Shown in pieces: positions 17,515 through 26,429 of a stretch of DNA of 64,000 nt. The stretch comes from Desulfopila aestuarii DSM 18488 (GTDB taxonomy: Bacteria; Desulfobacterota; Desulfobulbia; Desulfobulbales; Desulfocapsaceae). The number at the start of each line of letters is the position of its first letter. The first letter of the stretch is position 1. The DNA lies in assembly GCF_900143695.1 (NCBI RefSeq), contig NZ_FRFE01000022.1, positions 32,213 through 96,212 on the forward strand, given 5' to 3'. The translations under genes and the position numbers were made by a program. Below the pieces are notes generated by a model. The model was not told the origin of the DNA, searched no databases, and saw nothing but the letters and a program-made list of their open reading frames with translations.

Positions 17515-17540
17515 TACGGATACCCGCGACGACATTAATC

Positions 17541-18893
17541 ATGTTTGAAAATCTGACAGACCGGCTTGAGGGCGTATTTAAAAAGCTCCGAGGCCACGGT
17601 ATACTGACCGAAGAAAACATCGAAGAGGCAATGCGCGAAGTACGCATGGCCCTGCTCGATGCGGATGTCAATTTCAAGGTCGCCAAGGATTTTGTTGCCT
17701 CAATCGCCGAAAAAGCTGTCGGCAGGGAAGTCTCCAAAAGTCTTTCGCCAGGACAGCAGGTTATTAAAATTGTTCATCAGGAGCTTGTTGACCTCCTGGG
17801 CGGTGACACCCAACAGATTCGTCTCGACGGCCGGCAACCGGTAACCATCATGATGGCCGGCCTGCAGGGTTCGGGCAAGACCACGACCTCGGGCAAACTT
17901 GCCCGGATGTTGAAGGAAAAAGGACGCAAACCGTACCTTGTTCCTGCCGACGTGTATCGTCCAGCCGCCATTGAACAGCTACAGGTCTTAGGCGAGAGAA
18001 TCGGCGTTCCGGTTCACCCGTCATCCACCGACATGAATCCTGTGGATATTTGTCGGATGGCCATGGATGCTGCCGCCGTACAGGGCTGTGACACCTTGAT
18101 CATTGACACCGCCGGACGACTGCATGTCGATGAACACTTGATGGATGAACTCAAAGAGATCAGAAAGGCGATTCACCTTTCCGAAATTCTCTTTGTGGCT
18201 GACTCCATGACCGGCCAGGATGCAGTAACCGTCGCCGACACCTTCAACCAGGCATTAGAAATTTCCGGTGTCATTCTGACCAAGATGGAAGGTGATGCCC
18301 GTGGTGGCGCCGCCCTCTCAATCAAGAAGGTAACCGGCAAACCGATCAAATTCGTCGGTATCGGTGAAGGGCTTGACGCTCTTGAAATATTCCACCCGGA
18401 TCGCGTAGCCTCGCGAATACTGGGCATGGGGGACGTCCTCACCCTTATTGAGAAGGCCGAGGCTGTTGTCGATAAGAAACAGGCTGACGAACTTGCAAAG
18501 AAACTGCAGAAGAACCAGTTCACCCTTGAAGATTTTCTTGATCAAATCCAGCAGATCAAGAAAATGGGATCACTGGAGCAGATCCTCAGCATGGTGCCCG
18601 GCATCAATAAGCTGAAACAATTAAAAGATGCGCCCAAACCGGACGAGCGTGAGCTTGCCAAAACTGAGGCGATTATCCGCTCAATGACACTCAAAGAGCG
18701 GCGGAACCATAAAATTATCAACCCCAGCCGGCGGCAGCGGATCGCCAACGGTTCCGGCACCGACGTTGCAGATGTCAACCGGGTGCTGAAAAGCTATTCA
18801 TCGATGTTGAAGATGATGGAAAAGATGCGTGGAAAGCCTGGAGCATTTTCCGGCCAGAAGCGCAGGAAGTTACCAAAAGGTCTTAGAAGATAA
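17541..18893 (+). CDS. ffh: Signal recognition particle protein Ffh
   Basis: A 450-residue SRP GTPase that targets nascent membrane proteins to FtsY and SecYEG. The N-terminal helical domain is followed by the G domain with GLQGSGKTTT (about residue 107), DTAGR, and TKMEGDARGG. The M domain has the methionine-rich segment SSMLKMMEKMRG near the C terminus, and an RNA-binding stretch in NPSRRQRIANGSG. It is the first gene of a long translation-related operon and is followed after 72 bases by rpsP, the classic order. No 4.5S RNA gene was found in the window. Confidence 0.98.
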   Translation: MFENLTDRLEGVFKKLRGHGILTEENIEEAMREVRMALLDADVNFKVAKDFVASIAEKAVGREVSKSLSPGQQVIKIVHQELVDLLGGDTQQIRLDGRQPVTIMMAGLQGSGKTTTSGKLARMLKEKGRKPYLVPADVYRPAAIEQLQVLGERIGVPVHPSSTDMNPVDICRMAMDAAAVQGCDTLIIDTAGRLHVDEHLMDELKEIRKAIHLSEILFVADSMTGQDAVTVADTFNQALEISGVILTKMEGDARGGAALSIKKVTGKPIKFVGIGEGLDALEIFHPDRVASRILGMGDVLTLIEKAEAVVDKKQADELAKKLQKNQFTLEDFLDQIQQIKKMGSLEQILSMVPGINKLKQLKDAPKPDERELAKTEAIIRSMTLKERRNHKIINPSRRQRIANGSGTDVADVNRVLKSYSSMLKMMEKMRGKPGAFSGQKRRKLPKGLRR

Positions 18894-18965
18894 CATACCC
18901 GGGCCACTGCCCGGACTTTGGCGGGTGAAAGACCCCTATAAACCTATTCGGAGGATTAACCTGGA

Positions 18966-19211
18966 ATGGCAGTTCGTATTCGTTTAACCAGACTTGGCAG
19001 AAAGAAGAAACCTTTCTATCGTATAGTAGTCGCTGACAGTGAGTGTCCGCGTGACGGCAAATTTCTCGATATCGTCGGCACATACGATCCTGTCCAGAAT
19101 CCTGCGGCTATCACCATTAATAATGATAAATTGCAGAACTGGCTCGGTAAAGGTGCGTTGCCCACAACAACTGTTGCGAGCTTGATCAAAAAAGCAGTAG
19201 TTGCTGAATAA
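18966..19211 (+). CDS. rpsP: 30S ribosomal protein S16
   Basis: An 81-residue protein that begins MAVRIRLTRLGRKKKPFYRIV, the S16 signature, and contains GKFLDIVGTYDP. The ATG follows GGAGG at 18951. A 6-bp GC-rich hairpin with no U-tract (18899-18914) lies between ffh and this gene. It binds 16S rRNA in the 30S body. Followed by khpA after 3 bases. Confidence 0.98.
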   Translation: MAVRIRLTRLGRKKKPFYRIVVADSECPRDGKFLDIVGTYDPVQNPAAITINNDKLQNWLGKGALPTTTVASLIKKAVVAE

Positions 19212-19214
19212 GGC

Positions 19215-19445
19215 ATGCAGGAACTTGTAACCTATATTGCCCAATCGCTTGTCGATCAGCCTGATGCTGTTCAGGTTACCGTGAATGAAGAAGATGACAA
19301 CGTCACGGTTGCACTTGCAGTTGCGCCGGAGGATCTTGGCAAAGTGATCGGCAAACAGGGAAGAACAGCACGGGCTATGCGCTCAGTTCTGGCCGCGGCT
19401 TCTGCCAAAGAGAACAAGCGCGCCCGGCTTGAAATAATAGAGTAG
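19215..19445 (+). CDS. khpA: KH-domain RNA-binding protein KhpA
   Basis: A 76-residue single KH domain protein with the GKVIGKQGRTARAMRSVL loop (GxxG motif within IGKQGR). KhpA binds RNA, usually with the KhpB/Jag partner. Its position between rpsP and rimM is the standard one. Followed by rimM after a short gap. Confidence 0.95.
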   Translation: MQELVTYIAQSLVDQPDAVQVTVNEEDDNVTVALAVAPEDLGKVIGKQGRTARAMRSVLAAASAKENKRARLEIIE

Positions 19446-19461
19446 TTGTCTGTTGTCAGTA

Positions 19462-20016
19462 ATGCAGTACACCTACTCTTTTCCTGAGGAGAAATATCTC
19501 CTGCTTGGTGCTGTGGCAAAGGCCCAGGGACTGCGTGGTGAACTCAGCGTATACGCCCTATCTGGTCAGCCTGAAACGCTGGGTCAATATCATCGTTTCA
19601 CCCTGGTGGATAAAGCGGGTGTCCTCTCTCCGGAATTACAGGTTCGCACCTTTAGGGTCCAGAAAGACAGGGCAATCATCCACTTTGAGGGTGTTGGCGA
19701 CAGAACCTTTGCGGAAAAACTTGTCGGAATGGGGTTACTGCTTAACAGACAGGACCTCCCTGACCCGGAAGATGGTGAATTTTACTGGCACGAGCTTTAC
19801 GGCCTGCCGGTCAGTACAGTTCAGGGTGAGCATATAGGCACCATGCAATCGGTCTTTTCCAATGGTGCTCAGGAAGTAATGGTGATCGTCAACGGTTTAA
19901 GAGAATATCTCGTTCCGGTCAGTCAGGGCATTATCGCTCGACATAGCAAGGAGGAGATTGTTATCGATCCTCCGCCAGGTTTACTGGAGATCAACGATGA
20001 AGAGAGCAATCTCTAA
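19462..20016 (+). CDS. rimM: Ribosome maturation factor RimM
   Basis: A 184-residue protein needed for 30S head maturation; it binds S19. The N-terminal RimM barrel includes LLGAVAKAQGLRGEL, and the C-terminal PRC-barrel has FYWHELYGLPV and an EYLVPVSQGII segment. I took the ATG at 19462; a TTG at 19453 is also possible and neither has a strong ribosome-binding site. The gene is followed by a 108-base gap before trmD, longer than usual. Confidence 0.95.
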   Translation: MQYTYSFPEEKYLLLGAVAKAQGLRGELSVYALSGQPETLGQYHRFTLVDKAGVLSPELQVRTFRVQKDRAIIHFEGVGDRTFAEKLVGMGLLLNRQDLPDPEDGEFYWHELYGLPVSTVQGEHIGTMQSVFSNGAQEVMVIVNGLREYLVPVSQGIIARHSKEEIVIDPPPGLLEINDEESNL

Positions 20017-20124
20017 AACGCGGTTGATATTTTGTGGACTTGGAGAGCGCATAACGTTCACCTTGCACTCGACAACCGACTGAAGTAAAGAGCACCAACT
20101 GAGCGGTAGGAGATTTGTTGCCCG

Positions 20125-20898
20125 TTGATCACTTTTGATATTCTGACCATTTTTCCGGACCTGCTGGCCTCGCCTTTCAACGAAGGTATTTTACGCAGGG
20201 CGCGCCAGGACGGTCATATCGATATTCACACAACGAATATTCGAGACTTCGCTCTGGACAAACATTCCATGACCGATGACCGCCCCTTCGGAGGCGGCGA
20301 AGGGATGGTAATGAAACCTGAGCCTCTGGCTGCTGCTGTTGAGCAAGTGCGTAACCACAGGGGCGCTGGCAAGGTCATATTGATGAGTCCCCAGGGCACT
20401 ATGTTCACCCAGGAGCTTGCTGAGAAGTTGGCTGAGGAAGAACATCTGATCCTAGTCTGTGGGCGGTATGAAGGAGTCGATGAACGATTCCGGGCGACCT
20501 ATGTCGACGAAGAGATTTCCATCGGTGACTATATCCTTACCGGTGGCGAACTGGCAGCAATGGTAGTTATTGATGCTGTCACTCGACTGGTACCTGGTGT
20601 TCTCGGTTGCAGCGATTCTGCCGACAAGGACACCTTCAGCAGAAACCTGCTGAAACACCCGCAATACACCAGACCGCGGGTATGGAATGAAATGGAAGTG
20701 CCGGACGAATTGCTCTCCGGCAATCATGAAGTGATAGAAAAAATGCGCTTTCTCGAGTCGGTGCGGCGCACCCTGGCACGGCGGCCGGATTTGTTGAAAC
20801 TCGAAACATTTTCGGATAGCGAGAAAAAACTTCTGCGGCGTCACGGGCTTTATGCGGCCGTGAAAAGTTTGCAGGCCGATTCAAACAGCACCGTTTGA
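20125..20898 (+). CDS. trmD: tRNA (guanine-N1-)-methyltransferase TrmD
   Basis: Methylates G37 of tRNAs with SAM. The 257-residue SPOUT enzyme shows the trefoil-knot motifs [12 protein letters not shown] and [18 protein letters not shown], and the catalytic-domain [13 protein letters not shown]. The start is a TTG at 20125 with TAGGAG upstream; no ATG is suitable. The next gene overlaps or directly abuts its end. Confidence 0.97.
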   Translation: MITFDILTIFPDLLASPFNEGILRRARQDGHIDIHTTNIRDFALDKHSMTDDRPFGGGEGMVMKPEPLAAAVEQVRNHRGAGKVILMSPQGTMFTQELAEKLAEEEHLILVCGRYEGVDERFRATYVDEEISIGDYILTGGELAAMVVIDAVTRLVPGVLGCSDSADKDTFSRNLLKHPQYTRPRVWNEMEVPDELLSGNHEVIEKMRFLESVRRTLARRPDLLKLETFSDSEKKLLRRHGLYAAVKSLQADSNSTV

Positions 20899-20924
20899 CC
20901 ACGTATATAGGGCTAAGGAAAGTG

Positions 20925-21479
20925 ATGAAAGCAGTGAGTCTGGCCCTGGTTCACCACCCGGTGGTGAACAAAAACGGTGAAATAATCGGCTCAGCCGTGA
21001 CAAATCTTGATCTGCATGATATAGCAAGGGCTGCAAAAACATTTGGGGTCGACCGGTACTACATTGTCACCCCGTTTGCCGAGCAGCAGGAACTTGTCCG
21101 CGAGATCGTCGACCACTGGCAGACAGGGTACGGCGCCGGTTATAATCCGGCACGAAAAAATGCGCTCTCTATTGTCCGGCTCACCGGCTCACTGGATGAG
21201 ACTGTAACAGAACTTACCGAGCACTATGGGCAGAAGCCGCTGATAGTAACAACCAGCGCCAGAGTCTACGATAATACCGTGGCCTATAGTGACTTGAGTA
21301 AAAAAATTGATTCCGGCTCTCCCGTACTGCTGTTGTTTGGTACGGCACACGGTCTTGCACCGGAAATCATGGCGGCAGCTGATGCCGTACTTCCTCCTAT
21401 TTTAGGCGGAACAGAGTATAATCATCTTTCAGTGCGCTCTGCGGCCTCGATCATTCTCGATCGGCTGCTGGGTAGCTGA
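20925..21479 (+). CDS. TrmD-associated SPOUT RNA methyltransferase (TM1570/COG4752-like)
   Basis: A 184-residue protein starting MKAVSLALVHHPVVNKNG, the N terminus of the family found fused to or beside TrmD in anaerobes. A SPOUT-type knot region is visible in LLLFGTAHGLAPE and ILGGTEYNHLSVRSAASIIL. These are SAM-binding motifs of SpoU/SPOUT RNA methyltransferases; the RNA target is not established. The ATG at 20925 follows AAGGAAAG. It lies directly after trmD and before rplS, in the same operon. Confidence 0.87.
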   Translation: MKAVSLALVHHPVVNKNGEIIGSAVTNLDLHDIARAAKTFGVDRYYIVTPFAEQQELVREIVDHWQTGYGAGYNPARKNALSIVRLTGSLDETVTELTEHYGQKPLIVTTSARVYDNTVAYSDLSKKIDSGSPVLLLFGTAHGLAPEIMAAADAVLPPILGGTEYNHLSVRSAASIILDRLLGS

Positions 21480-21542
21480 GTGGAACAGCAACGAGATCCG
21501 ATACGGGAACATATCCCCATACCTCAACCTATAGACGACGTT

Positions 21543-21896
21543 ATGAGCACAATCATCGAGAGAATCAACGAAGAGCAGATGCGCCAGGATCATCCGGATT
21601 TCCGTACCGGTGACAACGTAAAAGTATATATCCGCATCATTGAAGGTAACAAAGAGCGCGTCCAGATTTTTCAGGGCGTTGTCATCAAGCGCAAAGGCGG
21701 CACCATGGGTGCTACCTACAGCGTGCGGAAAATTTCCCACGGCTGTGGCGTTGAGAAAACCTTCTCCCTGCACAATCCGCGTATTGAAAAGATTGAGGTT
21801 GTATCGCGCGGCCGTGTCCGTCGGGCCCGCCTGTTCTACCTGCGCTCCCGTCGCGGTAAGGCAGCCCGTATCCGCGAGCGCGGACTGATCAAGTAA
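21543..21896 (+). CDS. rplS: 50S ribosomal protein L19
   Basis: A 117-residue protein starting [14 protein letters not shown] and containing [28 protein letters not shown], the L19 signature. An upstream in-frame GTG at 21480 abuts the previous stop and would add 21 residues absent from L19, so I took the ATG at 21543, although it lacks a clear ribosome-binding site. It lies at the 30S-50S interface. A strong hairpin follows at 21930-21963. Confidence 0.97.
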   Translation: MSTIIERINEEQMRQDHPDFRTGDNVKVYIRIIEGNKERVQIFQGVVIKRKGGTMGATYSVRKISHGCGVEKTFSLHNPRIEKIEVVSRGRVRRARLFYLRSRRGKAARIRERGLIK

Positions 21897-21929
21897 AGAT
21901 ACTGCAGTTCATTCTTTCTGCACCGATTT

Positions 21930-21963
21930 CACCCGGATTCCTGACACTTCAGGAATCCGGGTG
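21930..21963 (+). terminator. Terminator-like hairpin after rplS
   Basis: A perfect 15-bp stem (21930-21944 with 21949-21963) and a 4-base loop lie 33 bases after rplS and 26 before rnhB. The following sequence is only mildly U-rich, so partial termination or mRNA processing between the ribosomal genes and rnhB is likely. Confidence 0.7.
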
Positions 21964-21988
21964 TACGTGTTTGTAGGAACCGGATTGA

Positions 21989-22645
21989 GTGGTTATGGGA
22001 AAACGACTCTTTGATGCAGGTGAACCGTCGACATCTAATTTCAGCCATGAGCGAGCACTTGCCCGTCAGGGCTTCGTGCGTATTGCCGGTTGTGATGAAG
22101 TCGGTCGGGGACCGTTGGCAGGACCAGTGGTCGCGGCCAGTGTCATCCTGCCGCCTGACTGCGATCCCTCCCTGTTTATTGATTCGAAACAACTAAATCA
22201 TAAACGGCGACTGGAACTCTATCAGCTACTCAGCGCGATACAAGCGGCTATTGGAATCGGCATCGTCTCTGTCGAAAAAATCGATGAAATCAATATTCTC
22301 CAGGCATCCCTGCTGGCCATGAAACGCTCTGTCGAACAGCTGGCAAATGCTGGTAGTCCACCGGATTATATCCTGGTTGACGGCAAGTTTGAGATTCCGC
22401 TGATCACACCGCAAACACCTCTTATCAAGGGTGAAACCAAGAGCGGTTCCATCGCGGCGGCCTCCATCGTCGCCAAAGTGACTCGTGATGCAATTATGGA
22501 TACCTTGGATGATCAGTATCCCGGCTATGGTTTAGGCCAGCACAAAGGCTATCCCACTCGCCAGCATCGACAGGCTATTGCCGCTATCGGGCCTTCTAAA
22601 GTTCACCGGAAAACCTTTCGGGGGGTAAAAGAATTTGTCCGATAA
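21989..22645 (+). CDS. rnhB: Ribonuclease HII
   Basis: A 218-residue endonuclease that removes RNA from RNA-DNA hybrids. The active-site motif GCDEVGRGPLAGP lies near residue 32, the second acidic residue in LVDGKFEIP, and ASIVAKVTRD near the C-terminal half. The start may be the GTG at 21989 or the ATG at 21995. A 20-residue N-terminal extension precedes the conserved domain. It overlaps yraN by 11 bases. Confidence 0.95.
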   Translation: MVMGKRLFDAGEPSTSNFSHERALARQGFVRIAGCDEVGRGPLAGPVVAASVILPPDCDPSLFIDSKQLNHKRRLELYQLLSAIQAAIGIGIVSVEKIDEINILQASLLAMKRSVEQLANAGSPPDYILVDGKFEIPLITPQTPLIKGETKSGSIAAASIVAKVTRDAIMDTLDDQYPGYGLGQHKGYPTRQHRQAIAAIGPSKVHRKTFRGVKEFVR

Positions 22646-23018
22646 ACGATCCGTTCTTGGAAAGGCCGGTGAGACACTGGCCGCCGAGCACTTGCGTCAA
22701 AGCGGTTATACCATCCTTGAACGTAATTACCGGTCGCGATCAGGCGAAATCGATATCATCGCCAGACAGGGCAAGACTCTGGTCTTTGCCGAAGTAAAAA
22801 CCCGGAAGTCTGCATCTTTTGGCAGCCCTTCCGCAGCAGTTACTCTTAAAAAGCAGGCCCAGATTTCCAGGGTGGCCCAGGAGTATCTGGCGCGGGAAAA
22901 CCTCTTTGACAAGCCGGCCCGGTTTGATGTTGTTGCTGTTTTCGCTCCAGATGGCAGAAAACCGGAAATAGAGATTATCACGAACGCGTTTGAACTCCAT
23001 TATTCGGTCGCATCCTGA
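22635..23018 (+). CDS. yraN: UPF0102 (YraN) family endonuclease-like protein
   Basis: A 127-residue protein with the UPF0102 motif sequence GEIDIIARQGKTLVFAEVKTR near residue 36, which has the D-(E/Q)-x-K layout of endonuclease-fold proteins. It starts at a TTG inside the end of rnhB, with the sequence GGGGGTAAAAG upstream as ribosome-binding site. YraN is often next to rnhB; its physiological role is not known. Confidence 0.93.
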   Translation: MSDKRSVLGKAGETLAAEHLRQSGYTILERNYRSRSGEIDIIARQGKTLVFAEVKTRKSASFGSPSAAVTLKKQAQISRVAQEYLARENLFDKPARFDVVAVFAPDGRKPEIEIITNAFELHYSVAS

Positions 23019-23074
23019 AAATTTCGATCAACACTTTCTTTGACTAATTCCATGCAAAGGTTACACTTAGCAAT

Positions 23075-24088
23075 ATGACAGTCATTGGAATCACCATGGG
23101 GTGTCCGGCGGGAATCGGCCCGGAAATCATCCTCCGTTATTTTGCCGAGACTACTCCTCCCACTGGAACTACACCGGTGGTATTAGGGGACAGGAGTATC
23201 CTTGCGAAATGCGCAGCTGATCTTGGCATTGAAGCGCAGTTCAGCTCCTGGCAGCCCGGCCAGTCTGTTCAGCCTCAAACCATTCCGGTACTTGAACTCT
23301 CAACCATTCCCTGTGAATCCCATAACTGGGGAAATCCGACCAAGGAGACCGCTGTAGCCATGGCCGAATACATTATTCGTGCCGTGCAGCTGATCCACGA
23401 TGGTCATCTGGCAGCAATGGTTACCTGCCCCATTTCGAAAAGTGCATTGCAAAAGGCAGGATACAACTTCCCTGGCCATACAGAGATGCTGGTTCATCTT
23501 ACCGGCGCAGAACGCTATACCATGATGATGGCCGGAACCTCACTCAAGGTGACGCTGGCAACCATTCACTGTTCGCTCGCTTCGGTACCGAAAAATATTA
23601 CCATAACCTCCATTTCTGAACTTATCCGGATCACCCATCAAGCGATGCGAGTCGATTTTGGCCTGAAACAGCCTCGGATCGCAGTGGCGGGATTAAATCC
23701 ACACAGCGGCGAAGATGGCTTGTTCGGCAGGGAGGAGATTGAGATCATCACACCGGCAATCGAGCTGGCCGCCTCTGAAAATATCGACGTCACCGGTCCG
23801 TACCCGCCCGACACAGTTTTCTTCAAAGCTGCCGCCGGCAACTATGATGCAGTGGTCTGCATGTATCACGACCAAGGACTTATCCCGTTCAAGCTCCTCC
23901 ATTTTCAAGACGGTGTCAACGTCACCCTTGGCCTGCCAATCGTTCGCACCTCGGTAGACCACGGGACAGCTTACGACATTGCCGGGAAGGGCCTCGCCGA
24001 TGCAACCAGTCTCGCCTCGGCAGTGACGATGGCCGCCGCCATCAGCGATAATCGAAAACTCTACCAGAAAGCGACGACCGTATCATGA
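23075..24088 (+). CDS. pdxA: 4-hydroxythreonine-4-phosphate dehydrogenase PdxA
   Basis: Oxidises 4-phosphohydroxy-L-threonine in the DXP-dependent vitamin B6 route. The 337-residue protein begins with IGITMGCPAGIGPE, contains PGHTEMLVHLTG, the metal-binding histidines in MYHDQGLIPFKLLHF, and DHGTAYDIAGKG. It is in the same run as yraN and overlaps tmk by 4 bases. Confidence 0.97.
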   Translation: MTVIGITMGCPAGIGPEIILRYFAETTPPTGTTPVVLGDRSILAKCAADLGIEAQFSSWQPGQSVQPQTIPVLELSTIPCESHNWGNPTKETAVAMAEYIIRAVQLIHDGHLAAMVTCPISKSALQKAGYNFPGHTEMLVHLTGAERYTMMMAGTSLKVTLATIHCSLASVPKNITITSISELIRITHQAMRVDFGLKQPRIAVAGLNPHSGEDGLFGREEIEIITPAIELAASENIDVTGPYPPDTVFFKAAAGNYDAVVCMYHDQGLIPFKLLHFQDGVNVTLGLPIVRTSVDHGTAYDIAGKGLADATSLASAVTMAAAISDNRKLYQKATTVS

Positions 24089-24720
24089 AACATGCATTAC
24101 CAGGCCGACTCATTGTCTTCGAAGGTATCGATGGAACCGGAAAATCAACCCAGATACTTCTCTTAGGAGAATACCTTCGTCGCCAGGGTCATGAGGTACT
24201 GATCACCCGCGAGCCGACTGATGGCCAATTTGGCCGTAAAATTCGTAAATTGTACGCCGACAGAAAACAGGTCAGCCAGCAGGAGGAACTGGAACTGTTT
24301 CTTGCCGATCGACGTGAACATTGCCAAACAGAACTTCTGCCAGCCTTACGCTTAGGCAAGATCGTATTGTGTGATCGCTATTTCCTCTCAACGGTAGCCT
24401 ATCAGGGTGCCAACGGTTTTGATCCTGCAATGATCCTTGAGCACAATGCATTTGCACCCGATCCCGATCTGGCCCTCATCTTTGAAGTCTCAGTCGCAAC
24501 CAGTCTGAAACGCATCACCCAAGGAAGGGGCGAACAACTCAACGATTTCGAACAGGAAGAGTCCCTTACCAGAGTAAGTGCAATCTTCGATCTCCTCGAC
24601 CTGCCGTATATCACCCGCATCGACGCGGAACAGACTATTGAAGAAATTCACCGAGCCGTCATTACTGCAGCACAGAACATTGTCCCGCAACCCGTATCGG
24701 AGACGCTGATCGAATCATGA
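24085..24720 (+). CDS. tmk: Thymidylate kinase
   Basis: Phosphorylates dTMP to dTDP. The 211-residue enzyme has P-loop FEGIDGTGKSTQ (about residues 12-23), the TREPTDG substrate segment, the DRY motif in VLCDRYFLSTVAYQG and a LID region with TQGRGEQLNDFE. The start overlaps the pdxA stop (ATGA) and the end overlaps the TPR gene by 4 bases. Confidence 0.97.
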   Translation: MKHALPGRLIVFEGIDGTGKSTQILLLGEYLRRQGHEVLITREPTDGQFGRKIRKLYADRKQVSQQEELELFLADRREHCQTELLPALRLGKIVLCDRYFLSTVAYQGANGFDPAMILEHNAFAPDPDLALIFEVSVATSLKRITQGRGEQLNDFEQEESLTRVSAIFDLLDLPYITRIDAEQTIEEIHRAVITAAQNIVPQPVSETLIES

Positions 24721-26429
24721 AACGTATCCGCTATTTCGCGATTACCCTGCTGATCCCGTTATTCTTCGCCTCCGGTACCAACACCATGGCAACCTCAACG
24801 ATTGCCGGCGAAGAAGCGGGACAAGTCAACGACAGATCATGCTCCTACTTTTACTTTCTATGGGGAACGCACTCAGAATATAGCCGTCTTTTCGAGGAAG
24901 CGCTGGAAGCCTATGAAAAAGCGCTCATTTGCGACCCAAACGCCTTATTTATCGAGAAGAAACTTCCGGCACTCCATTTCCGCCTCGGAGAAAACGACCA
25001 GGCGATCCAATTACTGAAAAAGGGCATAGAAAAGGACCCCAGCGATATTTCCCAATACCTGCTACTCGCCCATCTCGCTATTCAGCAAAACAAGCGTGAT
25101 GAAGCAATTGAGGTGTACACCGAAGCCCTCAAACATGATCCGGAGAACGAAAATGTCCGGCTGCGCCTGGCGATTCTCCTCGTACAAAAAGACAGACTCG
25201 ATGAAGGTGAAACAATCTTTCGAGACCTCATCGCCAAAAATGGGGATCTCTACCTGGCTCGTATCTACCTGGCGCGACTCCTGCAAATGCGAGGTGCCGA
25301 TGATGATGCAGCCAAGGTCTATGAAGATGCGCTGACCCTGAACTGGTCGCCTGAACTCGCCTTTGAAATGGTGGATTTCTATAGCGCTCTTGAGCGTTAC
25401 GAGGATGTCCTTCGCCTCTACGATTCAGTAATTGCCAATGACAGTAGCAACCAGCGGGCCATTATCGGAAGGATCCAGACCCTGCTGGCCATAGGTAAGG
25501 ACGAAGATGCCCTGGTGGAGCTCCAGAACCTGCGTAAAACCAACGGTAACATTGAAAGTTTGGATATGGCCATTGCCAAAACAATGCTGCGACTGGAAAA
25601 AGTAGACGAGGCCAAGACCATTCTTGAGTCCATCAGCCAAGGTGAAGTAGCATCGGAAGCCAACTACCTGCTAGGTTTGATTGCTTTTCAGGAAAAAAAG
25701 ATGGAGAGTGCTCTCGGCTATTTCCAGAAGGTCCCCAACAGCTCACCCGAATATGCGGATTCGATCTATCTCCAGGTCCGCATCCTGCGTGACTTCGATC
25801 GCTTCGATCGGGCCTTTTCACTATTGCAGAAGGCCACGAATGAACCACAGGGCTGCGATCCGCTGTTCTTCGCCCTGCTCTCCTCACTCTACCAGGAAAA
25901 AGATCGTCTTGACGATGCGCTGGCAACGCTCACCGAGGGCACCACAACCTTTCCCGAAAGCGAACAACTCCATTTTGAGCTCGCCCTTCTGCTGGAGCGA
26001 GCAGGCAAGCAGCAGGAAGCGCTGAAGGCCATGGAAAAGGTGTTGGAGATCAGTCCGAATAACCCCGAGGCACTCAATTATATTGGCTACACCTGGGCAA
26101 ACCTGAACATCAACCTGGCGGAGGCTAAAAAATATATTCTGCTGGCGGTTGAACAAAAACCCGATAACGGCTTTATCCGCGACAGTCTCGGCTGGGTCGA
26201 GTTCCGACTCGGCAACTACGAAACCGCCAGAGCAGAGCTGCTCCAAGCCCTGGACCTCGAACCAGAAGACCCCAATATTCACGAACACCTGGGTGATGTA
26301 TATCGCGCCCTCAAAAAATATGCCGAGGCAATCGAGGCCTACCAGAAAGGGCATGACCTCTTTTCTCAGGAATCTGATCGAGCCAGGATGAAAAAGAAAA
26401 TCGATGAACTGCAGAAAAAGAAAAAGTAA
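24717..26429 (+). CDS. Secreted tetratricopeptide-repeat protein
   Basis: A 570-residue protein with a signal peptide (residues 1-28) and at least ten TPR units spread from about residue 45 to the end. Clear examples are AIEVYTEALKHDPENENVRLRLA, ALKAMEKVLEISPNNPEALNYIGY and AIEAYQKGHDLF. The last 20 residues are lysine-rich. TPR proteins act as docking surfaces. It is coupled to tmk upstream and to a lipoprotein gene downstream, so the two exported proteins may work together at the envelope. No enzymatic domain seen. Confidence 0.88.
   Translation: MKRIRYFAITLLIPLFFASGTNTMATSTIAGEEAGQVNDRSCSYFYFLWGTHSEYSRLFEEALEAYEKALICDPNALFIEKKLPALHFRLGENDQAIQLLKKGIEKDPSDISQYLLLAHLAIQQNKRDEAIEVYTEALKHDPENENVRLRLAILLVQKDRLDEGETIFRDLIAKNGDLYLARIYLARLLQMRGADDDAAKVYEDALTLNWSPELAFEMVDFYSALERYEDVLRLYDSVIANDSSNQRAIIGRIQTLLAIGKDEDALVELQNLRKTNGNIESLDMAIAKTMLRLEKVDEAKTILESISQGEVASEANYLLGLIAFQEKKMESALGYFQKVPNSSPEYADSIYLQVRILRDFDRFDRAFSLLQKATNEPQGCDPLFFALLSSLYQEKDRLDDALATLTEGTTTFPESEQLHFELALLLERAGKQQEALKAMEKVLEISPNNPEALNYIGYTWANLNINLAEAKKYILLAVEQKPDNGFIRDSLGWVEFRLGNYETARAELLQALDLEPEDPNIHEHLGDVYRALKKYAEAIEAYQKGHDLFSQESDRARMKKKIDELQKKKK

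Larger units (their letters stand above)
17177..17540. other. Leader region upstream of ffh
   Basis: No convincing gene. It begins with a possible hairpin (CCAGGCC and GGCCTGG arms), contains the promoter at 17251-17279 and the palindrome at 17479-17514. A 32-codon frame from the ATG at 17371 has no ribosome-binding site and is not called. Confidence 0.5.
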